Assembly (NCBI GenBank): GCA_042088965.1
Contig: JBELLC010000024.1
Span: forward strand, 1-30,361
Source of the DNA: TMED26 sp042088965
GTDB taxonomy: Bacteria; Pseudomonadota; Alphaproteobacteria; Thalassobaculales; Thalassobaculaceae
Direction of reading: 5' to 3'
Length of the DNA: 30,361 bases
The notes under the pieces were generated by a model. It was not told the origin of the DNA. It worked only from the letters and a program-made list of their open reading frames with translations, and did not search any database. Every line of letters begins with the position of its first letter. The first letter of the stretch is position 1. The position numbers were made by a program, and so were the translations under genes. This document shows, in pieces, positions 8,794 through 15,580 of the stretch.

Positions 8794-8820
8794 AAGGGGA
8801 ACGGACGCGCCATTCCCCTT
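8794..8820 (-). terminator. Probable intrinsic terminator/attenuator between rpmA and obgE
   Basis: Read on the minus strand, a perfect 8-bp stem AAGGGGAA/TTCCCCTT with an 11-base loop is followed by TTTGTTTG. It lies after the rpmA stop and 23 bases before the obgE ATG. A partial terminator here would allow high expression of L21 and L27 and reduced read-through into obgE-proBA-nadD. Confidence 0.7.
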
Positions 8821-8845
8821 GTCATCAATCGGTCAGAGAACAGCC

Positions 8846-9115
8846 TTACTCGGCTGCCATCGCCATTGGTTCAACTGTGACATAGGTCCGGCCGCCACGC
8901 TTGCGCAGAAACGCCACTTTGCCGTCGCTCATCGCAAATAAGGTGTGATCGCGGCCCATGCCAACGTTCTCACCGGGATGGAATTTGGTGCCGCGCTGAC
9001 GGACCAGGATATTACCCGGGATAACAGCTTCGCCGCCATATTTTTTAACACCCAAACGTCGGCCTGCTGAATCGCGGCCATTACGGGAGCTACCACCTGC
9101 TTTTTTATGTGCCAT
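8846..9115 (-). CDS. rpmA: 50S ribosomal protein L27
   Basis: Ribosomal protein near the peptidyl-transferase centre; its flexible N terminus reaches toward the tRNA CCA end. 89 residues, normal length. The start MAHKKAGGSSRNGRDSAGRR and GGEAVIPGNILVRQRGTKFHPG are family hallmarks. There is no cleavable N-terminal extension of the kind found in Firmicutes L27. It starts five bases after the rplU stop, giving the near-universal rplU-rpmA pair. Confidence 0.98.
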   Translation of the reverse strand: MAHKKAGGSSRNGRDSAGRRLGVKKYGGEAVIPGNILVRQRGTKFHPGENVGMGRDHTLFAMSDGKVAFLRKRGGRTYVTVEPMAMAAE

Positions 9116-9120
9116 TTATC

Positions 9121-9465
9121 TTACTCCTCCGCGCTGGCGGCGGGCTTCTTCGCCGACGAGATTGCACCAATCCGCAACACGGTCAAATCTTGGCGATGAC
9201 CTTGAGTCAGCCGGGAATCTTGACGACGGCGCTTTTTGAAAACAATGATTTTCTTGCCGCGTGTCTGCTCTAAAACTGTCGCTTTCACAGAAGCGCCATC
9301 CACGATTGGTGTGCCGACAGTGACACCCTTATCATCTCCCAGCATCAGAATCTGGTCGAGCTCAATCTCTTGGCCCGCTTCAACTGGAAGCTTTTCGACT
9401 TTGATGACATCTTCAGGGGCAACTTTGTACTGTTTGCCACCAGTTTTGACCACTGCGAACATCAT
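9121..9465 (-). CDS. rplU: 50S ribosomal protein L21
   Basis: Ribosomal protein binding 23S rRNA in the large subunit. 114 residues: FAVVKTGGKQYKVAPEDVI at the N terminus and FKKRRRQDSRLTQGHRQDLT (the conserved basic loop) near residue 77-96, followed by an alanine/lysine-rich tail as in many alphaproteobacteria. Two consecutive ATGs (9465 and 9462) compete; homologues usually begin MFAV or MYAV, favouring 9462. AGGA lies five and eight bases upstream respectively. It is the first gene of the cluster and directly follows the promoter at 9521-9548. Confidence 0.98.
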   Translation of the reverse strand: MMFAVVKTGGKQYKVAPEDVIKVEKLPVEAGQEIELDQILMLGDDKGVTVGTPIVDGASVKATVLEQTRGKKIIVFKKRRRQDSRLTQGHRQDLTVLRIGAISSAKKPAASAEE

Positions 9466-9492
9466 TTCGTTCCTGCAATACTTTTCGGCGCA

Positions 9493-9505
9493 ACTGACCG
9501 TCAGT
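9493..9505 (-). promoter_or_regulatory. Palindrome in the rplU 5' leader
   Basis: ACTGAC-C-GTCAGT forms a perfect 6+1+6 palindrome in the presumed untranslated leader between the predicted transcription start (about 9514) and the rplU start codon. It could be a protein-binding palindrome; as an RNA hairpin the one-base centre would need opening. No known L21 leader motif was recognised; function is inference only. Confidence 0.3.
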
Positions 9506-9520
9506 CACGCAAGTCGGCGG

Positions 9521-9548
9521 AATATACTGGCGTCGGCGTGGCTGTCAA
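9521..9548 (-). promoter_or_regulatory. Sigma-70-type promoter for rplU cluster
   Basis: On the minus strand, a perfect -35 TTGACA (9548-9543), a 16-base spacer and a -10-like TATATT (9526-9521) lie about 55 bases upstream of the rplU start. This is the only near-consensus promoter I see before the minus-strand cluster and probably drives rplU-rpmA and, by read-through, the downstream genes. Confidence 0.7.
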
Positions 9549-9724
9549 CCTCAAACAGCCGCCAGAACCGTTATTTACCGCTTTGTCCGCTGGCGACGCA
9601 GGCCAGCGGGGTCAGGTAGCGGAGCGGATCTAAATGCCGCCACAGATCGGCTTTTGAAGCCATCCTTTAAATTCCATCACGAAGGCTTTTCAACCCTGCC
9701 TAGGGTCTATATAACCGCTCGAAC

Positions 9725-9814
9725 GGAGAGGTGCTAGAGTGGTTGAATAGGCTAGTCTCGAAAACTAGTGTGGGGGCAACCCCACCGAGGGTTCGAATCC
9801 CTCTCTCTCCGCCA
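9725..9814 (+). tRNA. tRNA-Ser (anticodon CGA)
   Basis: The 90-base sequence folds as a class II tRNA. The acceptor stem is GGAGAGG with TCTCTCC (last pair G-T), the anticodon stem CTAGT/ACTAG encloses the loop CTCGAAA with anticodon CGA, and a long variable arm has GTGGGG/CCCCAC. The T arm is GAGGG-TTCGAAT-CCCTC, the discriminator base is G, and CCA is encoded (9812-9814). The long variable arm plus CGA anticodon identify a serine tRNA reading UCG. TTTTTGTTT follows immediately and could terminate transcription. A TATATA at 9708-9713 could be its -10 element, with only a weak -35. The scaffold gap begins ten bases after the gene. Confidence 0.95.
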
Positions 9815-9823
9815 TTTTTGTTT

Positions 9824-9923
9824 NNNNNNNNNNNNNNNNNNNNNNNNNNNNNNNNNNNNNNNNNNNNNNNNNNNNNNNNNNNNNNNNNNNNNNNNNNNNN
9901 NNNNNNNNNNNNNNNNNNNNNNN
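9824..9923. other. Assembly gap (100 N)
   Basis: Exactly 100 undetermined bases, the conventional placeholder for a scaffold gap of unknown length. Nothing can be said about its content. It cuts off the 5' end of the sodium-channel gene. Any apparent translation through it is an artefact. Confidence 0.98.
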
Positions 9924-10619
9924 TTGACCGATCGCGTTATTCTGGCGATTTTTGTGGCTGAACTGCTGCTGCGCATTTATGCCCATGGACGCAATTTTCT
10001 GCGCGACCCCTGGGGCTTATTTGATCTGTTTGTGATCATCATCGCGCTTGCCCCCGCAAGCGAGGAATTCAGCGTCTTGCGGGCGCTGCGGGTGTTGCGC
10101 GCCCTGCGCCTTGTGTCCGGCGTGCCACGGCTACGCCGGGTCGTGACGGCGCTGTTAAACGCAGTCCCGGGGATCGGCTCGATTGGTCTCTTGCTGGTTC
10201 TCGTTTTCTATGTTTTCGCTGTCATCGCCACCAAACTCTTCGGCAGTGACTTCCCTGACTGGTTCGGCAATGTTGGGGAATCGATGTATACCCTGTTTCA
10301 AATCATGACCTTAGAAAGTTGGTCGATGGGCATTGTCCGCCCGGTAATGGCAGTGTTCCCGCACTCTTGGGTATTTTTTATTCCATTCATTATTATCTCT
10401 AGCTTTACCGTGCTGAACCTGTTCATCGCAATCATTGTCGATTCCCTGCAAAGCCTTAGCGAAGATGACCGCGATGCAAAAGCAGCGGGCGCAAAAGACC
10501 ACACGCGCGCTGACGCAGACGCCCCAGACGTAACCGTCCCAGACGTGACCACCCTCTCGAAAGAAATCGCCGACCTCAGAGGCGAGATCACCGCCCTGCG
10601 CGAAGCATTACGAAAATAG
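9924..10619 (+). CDS. Bacterial voltage-gated sodium channel (BacNav), 5'-truncated by gap
   Basis: Single-repeat six-helix ion channel that assembles as a homotetramer in the inner membrane. The visible 231 residues begin within helix S2 (VILAIFVAELLLRIYAHG); S1 and the start lie in the gap. Then come S3 (WGLFDLFVIIIALAP), an S4 voltage sensor with arginines at every third position (LRALRVLRALRLV), S5 (IGLLLVLVFYVFAVIATKLF), the pore helix and selectivity filter TLESWSM, S6 (VFFIPFIIISSFTVLNLFIA) and a charged cytoplasmic tail ending in a short coiled coil (SKEIADLRGEITALREALRK). The filter matches the sodium-selective NavAb/NavMs type. The gene's last 12 bases overlap the 3' end of the opposing LysR gene. 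Family identity is firm; physiological role (pH, motility or sodium homeostasis) is not shown by context. Confidence 0.93.
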   Translation: MTDRVILAIFVAELLLRIYAHGRNFLRDPWGLFDLFVIIIALAPASEEFSVLRALRVLRALRLVSGVPRLRRVVTALLNAVPGIGSIGLLLVLVFYVFAVIATKLFGSDFPDWFGNVGESMYTLFQIMTLESWSMGIVRPVMAVFPHSWVFFIPFIIISSFTVLNLFIAIIVDSLQSLSEDDRDAKAAGAKDHTRADADAPDVTVPDVTTLSKEIADLRGEITALREALRK

Positions 10620-11528
10620 GCCGCCGCAGCCTGGCGCGGCCTGTTCCGTCAATGTGCGCGGTGATGCCTTGATGGCGTTCAGCATGGCTTGCACCTTTTC
10701 GGTGCGGTGCAGGTCCACATGGGTGACCAGCCAAAGAGGCACTGCCCAGATAGGATCAGCGGGCAAAACAGCCTGAAAATCACCCCGGGCGCGGGCCTCA
10801 TGATCACTGATAAAGCCGAGGCCAATGCCGGCTGACATGGCGGTGATGATAACCGCATCATGACGTGACGATAGGGCCGTCATGCCGGGGCGTATATGAG
10901 CGTTAAGCCAGGGTAAGAAGGGCAAACGCCGACCGCCTGCCTCTGGCAAAACAAAGCGATGGCCGCTCAAATCCTGTGCATTCTTTGGCATGCCAAAGCG
11001 CTGCACATAGTGCTGATGGGCATAGAGGTTAAAGCCAGCATGGCCAAGCAAACGCACAACATAGTCTGGATGATCTGGCTTGCTGCCGACGCGCAAGGCG
11101 ATATGTGCCTCGCCATACTCGAGCCGTGCTAAATCTTCACTGACATCAATGATCACCTGGCAACGCGGGTTTTCTGCTTGAAACGCCGCAATCGCTGGCA
11201 TGACGCATCCGGCAAAAGCGGGCAGCAATGTCAGTTTAATCTGGCCGTCAATCTGTGCCTTGCCAGCCCGCACCCGGCCCACAAGGTCGGTGACCAAAGC
11301 ATCGGTTTTTTCAGCAACACGTAGAACATCCTCACCCACCTCGGTGAGGGTATATCCACGGGCATGGCGGATGAAAATAGGGGCCCCAATCGCTGCCTCA
11401 AGGGCGTCGATATGGCGGTTGACCGTCGCTCGGTGAATCCCCAGCCGATCCGCCGCAGCGCTGACGGTTCCCAAACGCGCAACCTGATAAGCGGTGCGCA
11501 GCTCTGCCCATTTATCCATATTCGTCAT
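10608..11528 (-). CDS. LysR-family transcriptional regulator
   Basis: DNA-binding regulator, 306 residues, the usual length. The N-terminal winged helix-turn-helix spans about residues 8-66 (VARLGTVSAAADRLGIHRAT, HIDALEAAIGAPIFIRHARG, LTEVGEDVL). It is followed by a periplasmic-binding-protein-like effector domain (IDGQIKLTLLPAFAGCVMP, CQVIIDVSEDLARLEYGEAH). A second ATG at codon 4 is possible. The gene is divergent from the FMN/quinone reductase with about 100 bases between, the classic arrangement in which the regulator controls its neighbour and itself; candidate operator repeats are listed separately. The effector is unknown; electrophiles or quinones would fit the neighbours. Confidence 0.95.
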   Translation of the reverse strand: MTNMDKWAELRTAYQVARLGTVSAAADRLGIHRATVNRHIDALEAAIGAPIFIRHARGYTLTEVGEDVLRVAEKTDALVTDLVGRVRAGKAQIDGQIKLTLLPAFAGCVMPAIAAFQAENPRCQVIIDVSEDLARLEYGEAHIALRVGSKPDHPDYVVRLLGHAGFNLYAHQHYVQRFGMPKNAQDLSGHRFVLPEAGGRRLPFLPWLNAHIRPGMTALSSRHDAVIITAMSAGIGLGFISDHEARARGDFQAVLPADPIWAVPLWLVTHVDLHRTEKVQAMLNAIKASPRTLTEQAAPGCGGLFS

Positions 11529-11539
11529 GCTCTTTTTGC

Positions 11540-11572
11540 GCGCATAAAATGCGCATTATCGCTCATTGTGAT
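11540..11572. promoter_or_regulatory. Candidate LysR operator in divergent promoter region
   Basis: The intergenic stretch between the LysR gene and the FMN reductase gene holds a perfect inverted repeat GCGCAT-AAA-ATGCGC (11540-11554), next to ATC-N9-GAT (11558-11572), which satisfies the LysR-type T-N11-A rule (T11559, A11571). Position fits autoregulation plus activation of the divergent gene. Only the pattern is seen; binding is inferred. Confidence 0.45.
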
Positions 11573-11630
11573 CAATATTTATTCATATCATCTATGGCGC
11601 AACAGACAACCGTAAATGAGGACAGATCAA

Positions 11631-12236
11631 ATGACCCAACCGGCAAAAATCATTACCATCGCCGCCAGCAACAGTGTGCATTCCATCAACAAGCGCCTGC
11701 TTCAATATGCAGGCACGGTTCTGCAAAGCGACTTGCGCGCAGACATCGACATTGAACCTCTTGATCTCATGGATCATGAAATGCCGATCTACAGTCCTGA
11801 ACGGGAGGCTATCGGCATCCCCCAGCAGGCTCATGATTTTTATCAGAAAATTGGCGCCGCCGATGGTGTCATGATTTCCTTTGCTGAACATAACGGCACC
11901 TATACAGCAGCCTTTAAGAATATCTTTGATTGGACCAGCCGCATCGAGATGCAGGTCTTTCAAGATAATCCTGTCATGCTTATGGCGGCCTCAATAGGGC
12001 CGGGCGGTGCGCAACATGTATTGGCAACAGCGAACGCCAGTTTCCCAAACTTTGGCGCACGGCTCACATCAAGCTTTTCCGTTGGGCTTTTTGATACACA
12101 TTTCGATCACGCCGCAAATCGCCTAACAACACCTCAATTAGACAGCGACCTCCGCAGCGCGTTACGGGCATTTAAAGCTGCGCTGCAGACCACCGGTCAT
12201 CCCGCGATTGCCGACGTAAAGGCCCGTTCCAGATAG
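11631..12236 (+). CDS. NAD(P)H-dependent FMN reductase / quinone reductase-like flavoprotein
   Basis: Flavodoxin-fold oxidoreductase of about 201 residues. The N terminus AKIITIAASNSVHSINKRLL matches the phosphate-binding loop (GSxRxxSxN-like, here ASNSVHSIN), and FAEHNGTYTAAFKNIFDWTSR near residues 83-104 matches the NADPH-dependent FMN reductase motif PEYNxxxxxxLKNxIDWxSR. These enzymes reduce FMN or quinones with NAD(P)H in the cytosol. I prefer the ATG at 11631 with GAGGA upstream; an ATG at 11616 would add five residues and include that ribosome binding site. It is divergent from the LysR regulator and its 3' end overlaps the opposite-strand unknown gene by 40 bases. Substrate cannot be told from sequence. 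Confidence 0.9.
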   Translation: MTQPAKIITIAASNSVHSINKRLLQYAGTVLQSDLRADIDIEPLDLMDHEMPIYSPEREAIGIPQQAHDFYQKIGAADGVMISFAEHNGTYTAAFKNIFDWTSRIEMQVFQDNPVMLMAASIGPGGAQHVLATANASFPNFGARLTSSFSVGLFDTHFDHAANRLTTPQLDSDLRSALRAFKAALQTTGHPAIADVKARSR

Positions 12237-12604
12237 TCATCCCATAGCCAGGATCGGCGCGCCCAACGCCACCAGGCCTCGCCGCGATCTTGTGTGGCTT
12301 CTAAGGCTTCCATTTGCTGGATAAATTGCACACCCCGGGCCTCATTCTGACCGCGCAGATCATCCCAAACCTGCTCTAGAGTCACCAGCACGCTTAACCG
12401 TAAATGTAGGAATTCATGATCATCACTCTCGTCCAGATAGCCTTCAAACTCTGGGTCACGGCGCATCGCAATCTCGCGCATAACAAGGCGCGTTATCGCC
12501 TGATACATAGGTGTATTCAAGTCATTGAGGCGCGCCATTACCCGGTCACCACGGGTATCAATATCGCCAATGTCGCCGCCGTTTAGAAAAATTGGCTCAG
12601 CCAT
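12197..12604 (-). CDS. Unrecognised 135-residue protein
   Basis: I do not recognise this family. The ATG at 12604 has a strong ribosome binding site (AAGGAG, six bases upstream), which favours it over the longer ORF opening at 12778. The protein is acidic and predicted mainly helical, soluble, with no signal peptide, membrane helix or Cys. Visible features are an N-terminal MAEPIFLNGGDIGDIDTRGD, a helical middle with many charged residues (REIAMRRDPEFEGYLDESDD), and a Trp-rich C-terminal segment (RGEAWWRWARRSWLWDDYLE). It overlaps the FMN reductase gene tail-to-tail by 40 bases and lies about 250 bases from the divergent glutathione transferase. No function proposed. Confidence 0.75.
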   Translation of the reverse strand: MAEPIFLNGGDIGDIDTRGDRVMARLNDLNTPMYQAITRLVMREIAMRRDPEFEGYLDESDDHEFLHLRLSVLVTLEQVWDDLRGQNEARGVQFIQQMEALEATQDRGEAWWRWARRSWLWDDYLERAFTSAIAG

Positions 12605-12856
12605 GTCTTGCTCCTTGGGTCTGCATCTCAAGATGATCCGCTGGCGGTGAACGTCAATGCCCCATAGCGCCAAGAATGCACTGTGGCGGACTGCCATCTG
12701 AAACCACAACACAGGCCAGAAGCAGGCCATACAAGCAGTTGTCAGCAACCAGCCCACATGCTTACATGGACGCAGCAAGCGCCGCCATGTCGCCGCGACC
12801 GGCGCGCTGCGGATGCCACCTGAAAAACAATCACACGATAATATTGAGGGAAAACA

Positions 12857-13465
12857 ATGATTTTACTGCATGCACCTACGTCGCCTTATGTGCGCAAAGT
12901 CTTGGTCTTGGCCCATGAGACAGGCTTGATTGATCAAATTGACATCCAGTCCGTGCAGACCTCGCCAGTGACCCGCAATGAAGACATCACAGCCGCAAAC
13001 CCTGTTGGCAAAATTCCAACCCTTATTTTACCGGATGGTGTCGCGTTATTTGATAGCCGGGTAATTTGCGAATATCTCGATAGCTGCCATGACCAAGCAC
13101 CGCTGTTTCCCGCTGCCGGACCAGCGCGCTGGCAAGCGCTGCGCCTCCAAGCGATGGCAGAAGGTATTTTAGATGCCGGGGTATCGTTGCGCTATGAAAC
13201 ATTTTTGCGCCCTGAAGCTTTACGCTGGACAGACTGGGTCGATGGCCAAACAGCGAAAATCACAGCGGTATTAGATGACTGGCAGTCAACCGCAGATACC
13301 CCCCCGAATATGGGAATTGGTGCCATCGCCATGGCCTCTGCCCTTGGCTATTTGGATCTGCGCTTTGGGCATTTGAATTGGCGCCATAACCGGCCTGAAC
13401 TCGCCGCCTGGTTTGCCGACTTTGCCGGTCGCCCGTCAATGGTGGCCACACAGCCTGCGGGATAG
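12857..13465 (+). CDS. Glutathione S-transferase family protein
   Basis: 202 residues with a thioredoxin-like N-terminal domain and a helical C-terminal domain. LLHAPTSPYVRKVLV carries the likely catalytic Ser9 after strand 1; NPVGKIPTLILPDG contains the cis-Pro loop that contacts glutathione, and LFDSRVICEYLD holds the glutathione-binding acidic-Ser pair. GAIAMASALGYLDLRF in the C-terminal domain resembles the N-capping box (GxxSxADxxxxxxL), in a variant form. The start has GAGGG about ten bases upstream. It is the plus-strand gene between the unknown protein and the alkene reductase, convergent with the latter. Likely role: conjugation or reduction of electrophilic compounds; the substrate is unknown. 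The 252 bases upstream (12605-12856) show no other gene. Confidence 0.92.
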   Translation: MILLHAPTSPYVRKVLVLAHETGLIDQIDIQSVQTSPVTRNEDITAANPVGKIPTLILPDGVALFDSRVICEYLDSCHDQAPLFPAAGPARWQALRLQAMAEGILDAGVSLRYETFLRPEALRWTDWVDGQTAKITAVLDDWQSTADTPPNMGIGAIAMASALGYLDLRFGHLNWRHNRPELAAWFADFAGRPSMVATQPAG

Positions 13466-13603
13466 GGCGTTGGTCCAATAAAGGACACCAGGAGGACAGT
13501 GATTGAAATGGCTGAGCTAACCCAGAACGGCGGATTGATGGCGTCGATCATCACTGTGGCACTGAGGCCGAAGTGATCACTCCCAGCTCATGATCTGCCG
13601 GGA

Positions 13604-14716
13604 TTATTCGCCAGCCATACGCGGATAGTCGGTATACCCTTCACGACCACCACCATAGAAGGTTGGCCGATGATAGGGCGTTAGCTCTGCGCCCATGCGC
13701 AAGCGTTCCGGCAAATCAGGGTTGGAAATGAAATAGCGGCCAAAGGCAATGGCGTCAGCATCCCCTTTGGCCAGCATGGCGTTGGCGCTATCGCCTTTGA
13801 AATTCCCGGCCGCGATAAGGATCCCCTGCCACATGGACCGAAACAGTTCAGCCGCCGAGGGCACATTTTGGTGGTCCACATCACGTTGCCCTGCACCACT
13901 GGCGCGCGGCTCAATCAAATGCAAATAGGCCAGGTTAAGACGATCAAGCGCTTGAATCAAATGGCTGTACAGGGGCATCGGTTCCGCCTCGCCGCTATCA
14001 TTGGCAATACCGAAGGGGGATAACCGAATGCCAACGCGATCCGCGCCACAGACATCGATAATCGCCTGCGTCACCTCAAGCACCACCCGGCAGCGGTTTT
14101 CAATCGAGCCGCCATAGCGATCGGTGCGGTGATTGCTGCGAGATTGCAAGAACTGCTCCAGAAGATAGCCGTTGGCCGCATGAATTTCGACACCGTCAAA
14201 GCCACCTTCAAGGGCGCAGCGTGCTGAATGTGCATAGCGTGCCGCAAGACCCGCCACCGCGTCGGTCGACAGGGCGCGCGGAACCGGCAAGTCTGCAACT
14301 GAAAAATCTGGCAGCAGGACTTTGCCGGCGGCTGGCACTGGTGACGGGGCCAAGGGCGCGCCGCCATCAGGTTGATACAAGGGGTGCGAAAGCCGCCCCA
14401 TATGCCAAAGCTGTAAATAAATTTTACCACCTTTGGCATGCACCGCTTCAGTGATCATTTTCCAAGCCGCAACCTGTTCTGGGGAATGCACGCCCGGGGT
14501 ACTGGGTGCGCCGCGACCATCCTCTGAAATCTGTGAGGCCTCCGCAATAATGAAGCCGCCCTCACTGGCGCGCTGACCATAGTATTCAGCCATCATTTCA
14601 GTGGCGTTATGGCCGGGTACTGCGGCCCGCATGCGTGTTAATGGGGCCATCACCACACGGTGTGACAAGGCCATATTGCCAATGGCCAGGGGCGAGAAAA
14701 GATTGATATCATTCAT
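13604..14716 (-). CDS. Alkene reductase, old yellow enzyme family
   Basis: FMN-dependent TIM-barrel enzyme reducing the C=C bond of alpha,beta-unsaturated carbonyls (and often nitro-compounds) with NAD(P)H. 370 residues, typical for the NemA/OYE class. Motifs: HRVVMAPLTRMRA at the N terminus, LQLWHMGRLSHP (flavin contact), GVEIHAANGYLLEQFL with the substrate-binding His-Asn pair and Tyr, SNHRTDRYGGSIENR, and FGRYFISNPDLPERL near the C terminus. The start codon lies beside a short palindrome, ATGACAAGTCAT (14715-14726), that could be an operator. The neighbouring glutathione transferase genes suggest a shared role in detoxifying reactive carbonyls. Confidence 0.95.
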   Translation of the reverse strand: MNDINLFSPLAIGNMALSHRVVMAPLTRMRAAVPGHNATEMMAEYYGQRASEGGFIIAEASQISEDGRGAPSTPGVHSPEQVAAWKMITEAVHAKGGKIYLQLWHMGRLSHPLYQPDGGAPLAPSPVPAAGKVLLPDFSVADLPVPRALSTDAVAGLAARYAHSARCALEGGFDGVEIHAANGYLLEQFLQSRSNHRTDRYGGSIENRCRVVLEVTQAIIDVCGADRVGIRLSPFGIANDSGEAEPMPLYSHLIQALDRLNLAYLHLIEPRASGAGQRDVDHQNVPSAAELFRSMWQGILIAAGNFKGDSANAMLAKGDADAIAFGRYFISNPDLPERLRMGAELTPYHRPTFYGGGREGYTDYPRMAGE

Positions 14717-14788
14717 GACAAGTCATCGTCCTATTTTTAAAAGCTTCACATCTGCGGGCAAACCGATATCGCGCGCCAGACGATCGGA

Positions 14789-15409
14789 TCAAATCGCCGA
14801 TGCCTGATCGGCCGCCAGCGTCCGTGCATAAGATGGCAGGGCGGTCATCCGCTCGAAAAAGGCTTGCGCATGGGGCGGGAGATCCTCACTCACAGAACGC
14901 CGATAGCCGCGCATGACATAGCAATTACTGATATCAGCCGCACTCATCTCCTCCCCCAGCAAGAACGGTCGGTCACTTAACGCTTGATCAAGGGCCTGTA
15001 TGCTCAGCCGGGCGCGGTTTTTCATCTCCTCCAGAACCGCCTCAAGCGGTGGTTTAAATTCCCGGCGGTGGTTGGTCATCTCCCCCAAGGGGCGGGAGAA
15101 AGTTGCCTCAGCGAACCAACACCATTGCAGATAAAGGGCATAATCAGGGTCTGACATGCGCGGTTGCAGCTTACCATTGCCATAACGATCCAGGACGTAT
15201 TGCATCATCGCCCCTGATTCAAACATCGTCATATCGCCATCAACCATCACCGGTACTTTGCCAACAGGGTTCATCGCCCGCCATTCCGGCGTTGCCCGAT
15301 AGGTGGGCGAAAAATCAACCGGCACAACCTCATAGGGTATCGCCAATTCCTCACAAACCCAGATCACCCGGATCGCACGGGTTGCTGGTGCATGGTAAAT
15401 TTTAAGCAT
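14789..15409 (-). CDS. Glutathione S-transferase family protein (second copy)
   Basis: 206 residues. The N-terminal thioredoxin-like domain has LKIYHAPATRAIRVIWVCEE (residues 2-21), NPVGKVPVMVDGDMTMFESG with the cis-Pro and the Glu-Ser glutathione pair (about residues 47-66), then a helical domain with LGEEMSAADISNCYVMRG, a clear N-capping box. The sequence is only distantly similar to the transferase at 12857-13465, so this is not a recent duplication. AAGGA lies eight bases upstream of the ATG. It reads in the same direction as the alkene reductase, 72 bases upstream, and may be co-transcribed with it. It is divergent from a CoA-transferase. Confidence 0.93.
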   Translation of the reverse strand: MLKIYHAPATRAIRVIWVCEELAIPYEVVPVDFSPTYRATPEWRAMNPVGKVPVMVDGDMTMFESGAMMQYVLDRYGNGKLQPRMSDPDYALYLQWCWFAEATFSRPLGEMTNHRREFKPPLEAVLEEMKNRARLSIQALDQALSDRPFLLGEEMSAADISNCYVMRGYRRSVSEDLPPHAQAFFERMTALPSYARTLAADQASAI

Positions 15410-15485
15410 GATGATTTCCTTGATGAGATAAACTGGAGCGCTTTGTTAAACGGTAATACTTTTCAACAGATTTCACAAAAAAATC

Positions 15486-15538
15486 CGTCTTGATCGACAA
15501 CACCCCCATGGGATCCCTAAACTCCCCCCATCAAGACG
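15486..15538. repeat. Inverted repeat in divergent GST/CoA-transferase promoter region
   Basis: CGTCTTGAT (15486-15494) and its exact complement ATCAAGACG (15530-15538) flank a 35-base spacer that itself contains the palindromes CCCATGGG and GGGATCCC. It lies in the 171-base region between divergently transcribed genes. It could be an operator pair or an mRNA leader structure for the CoA-transferase. Confidence 0.4.
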
Positions 15539-15580
15539 CAGGGTTCCCCCCTGTCCATAATAACCCAGAAGGGCTTTATC

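Noticed and set aside
9731..10619. Open frames reading through the tRNA and the N run, including a 283-residue version of the sodium channel
   Set aside because: The N run is of unknown length, so frame and coding across it are meaningless; only the part from 9924 is supported.
10618..10642. AGGCCGC/GCGGCCT hairpin at the sodium channel stop codon
   Set aside because: It sits inside the LysR coding end; the plus-direction tail has no T-run, so it is not a convincing terminator.
12605..12778. 58-residue N-terminal extension of the unknown protein
   Set aside because: A strong ribosome binding site precedes the ATG at 12604, and the extension contains Cys/Trp-rich sequence unlike the rest.
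13348..13554. Minus-strand 68-residue ORF with a hydrophobic N terminus
   Set aside because: Over half of it is antisense to the glutathione transferase and it has no supporting ribosome binding site; most likely a shadow.
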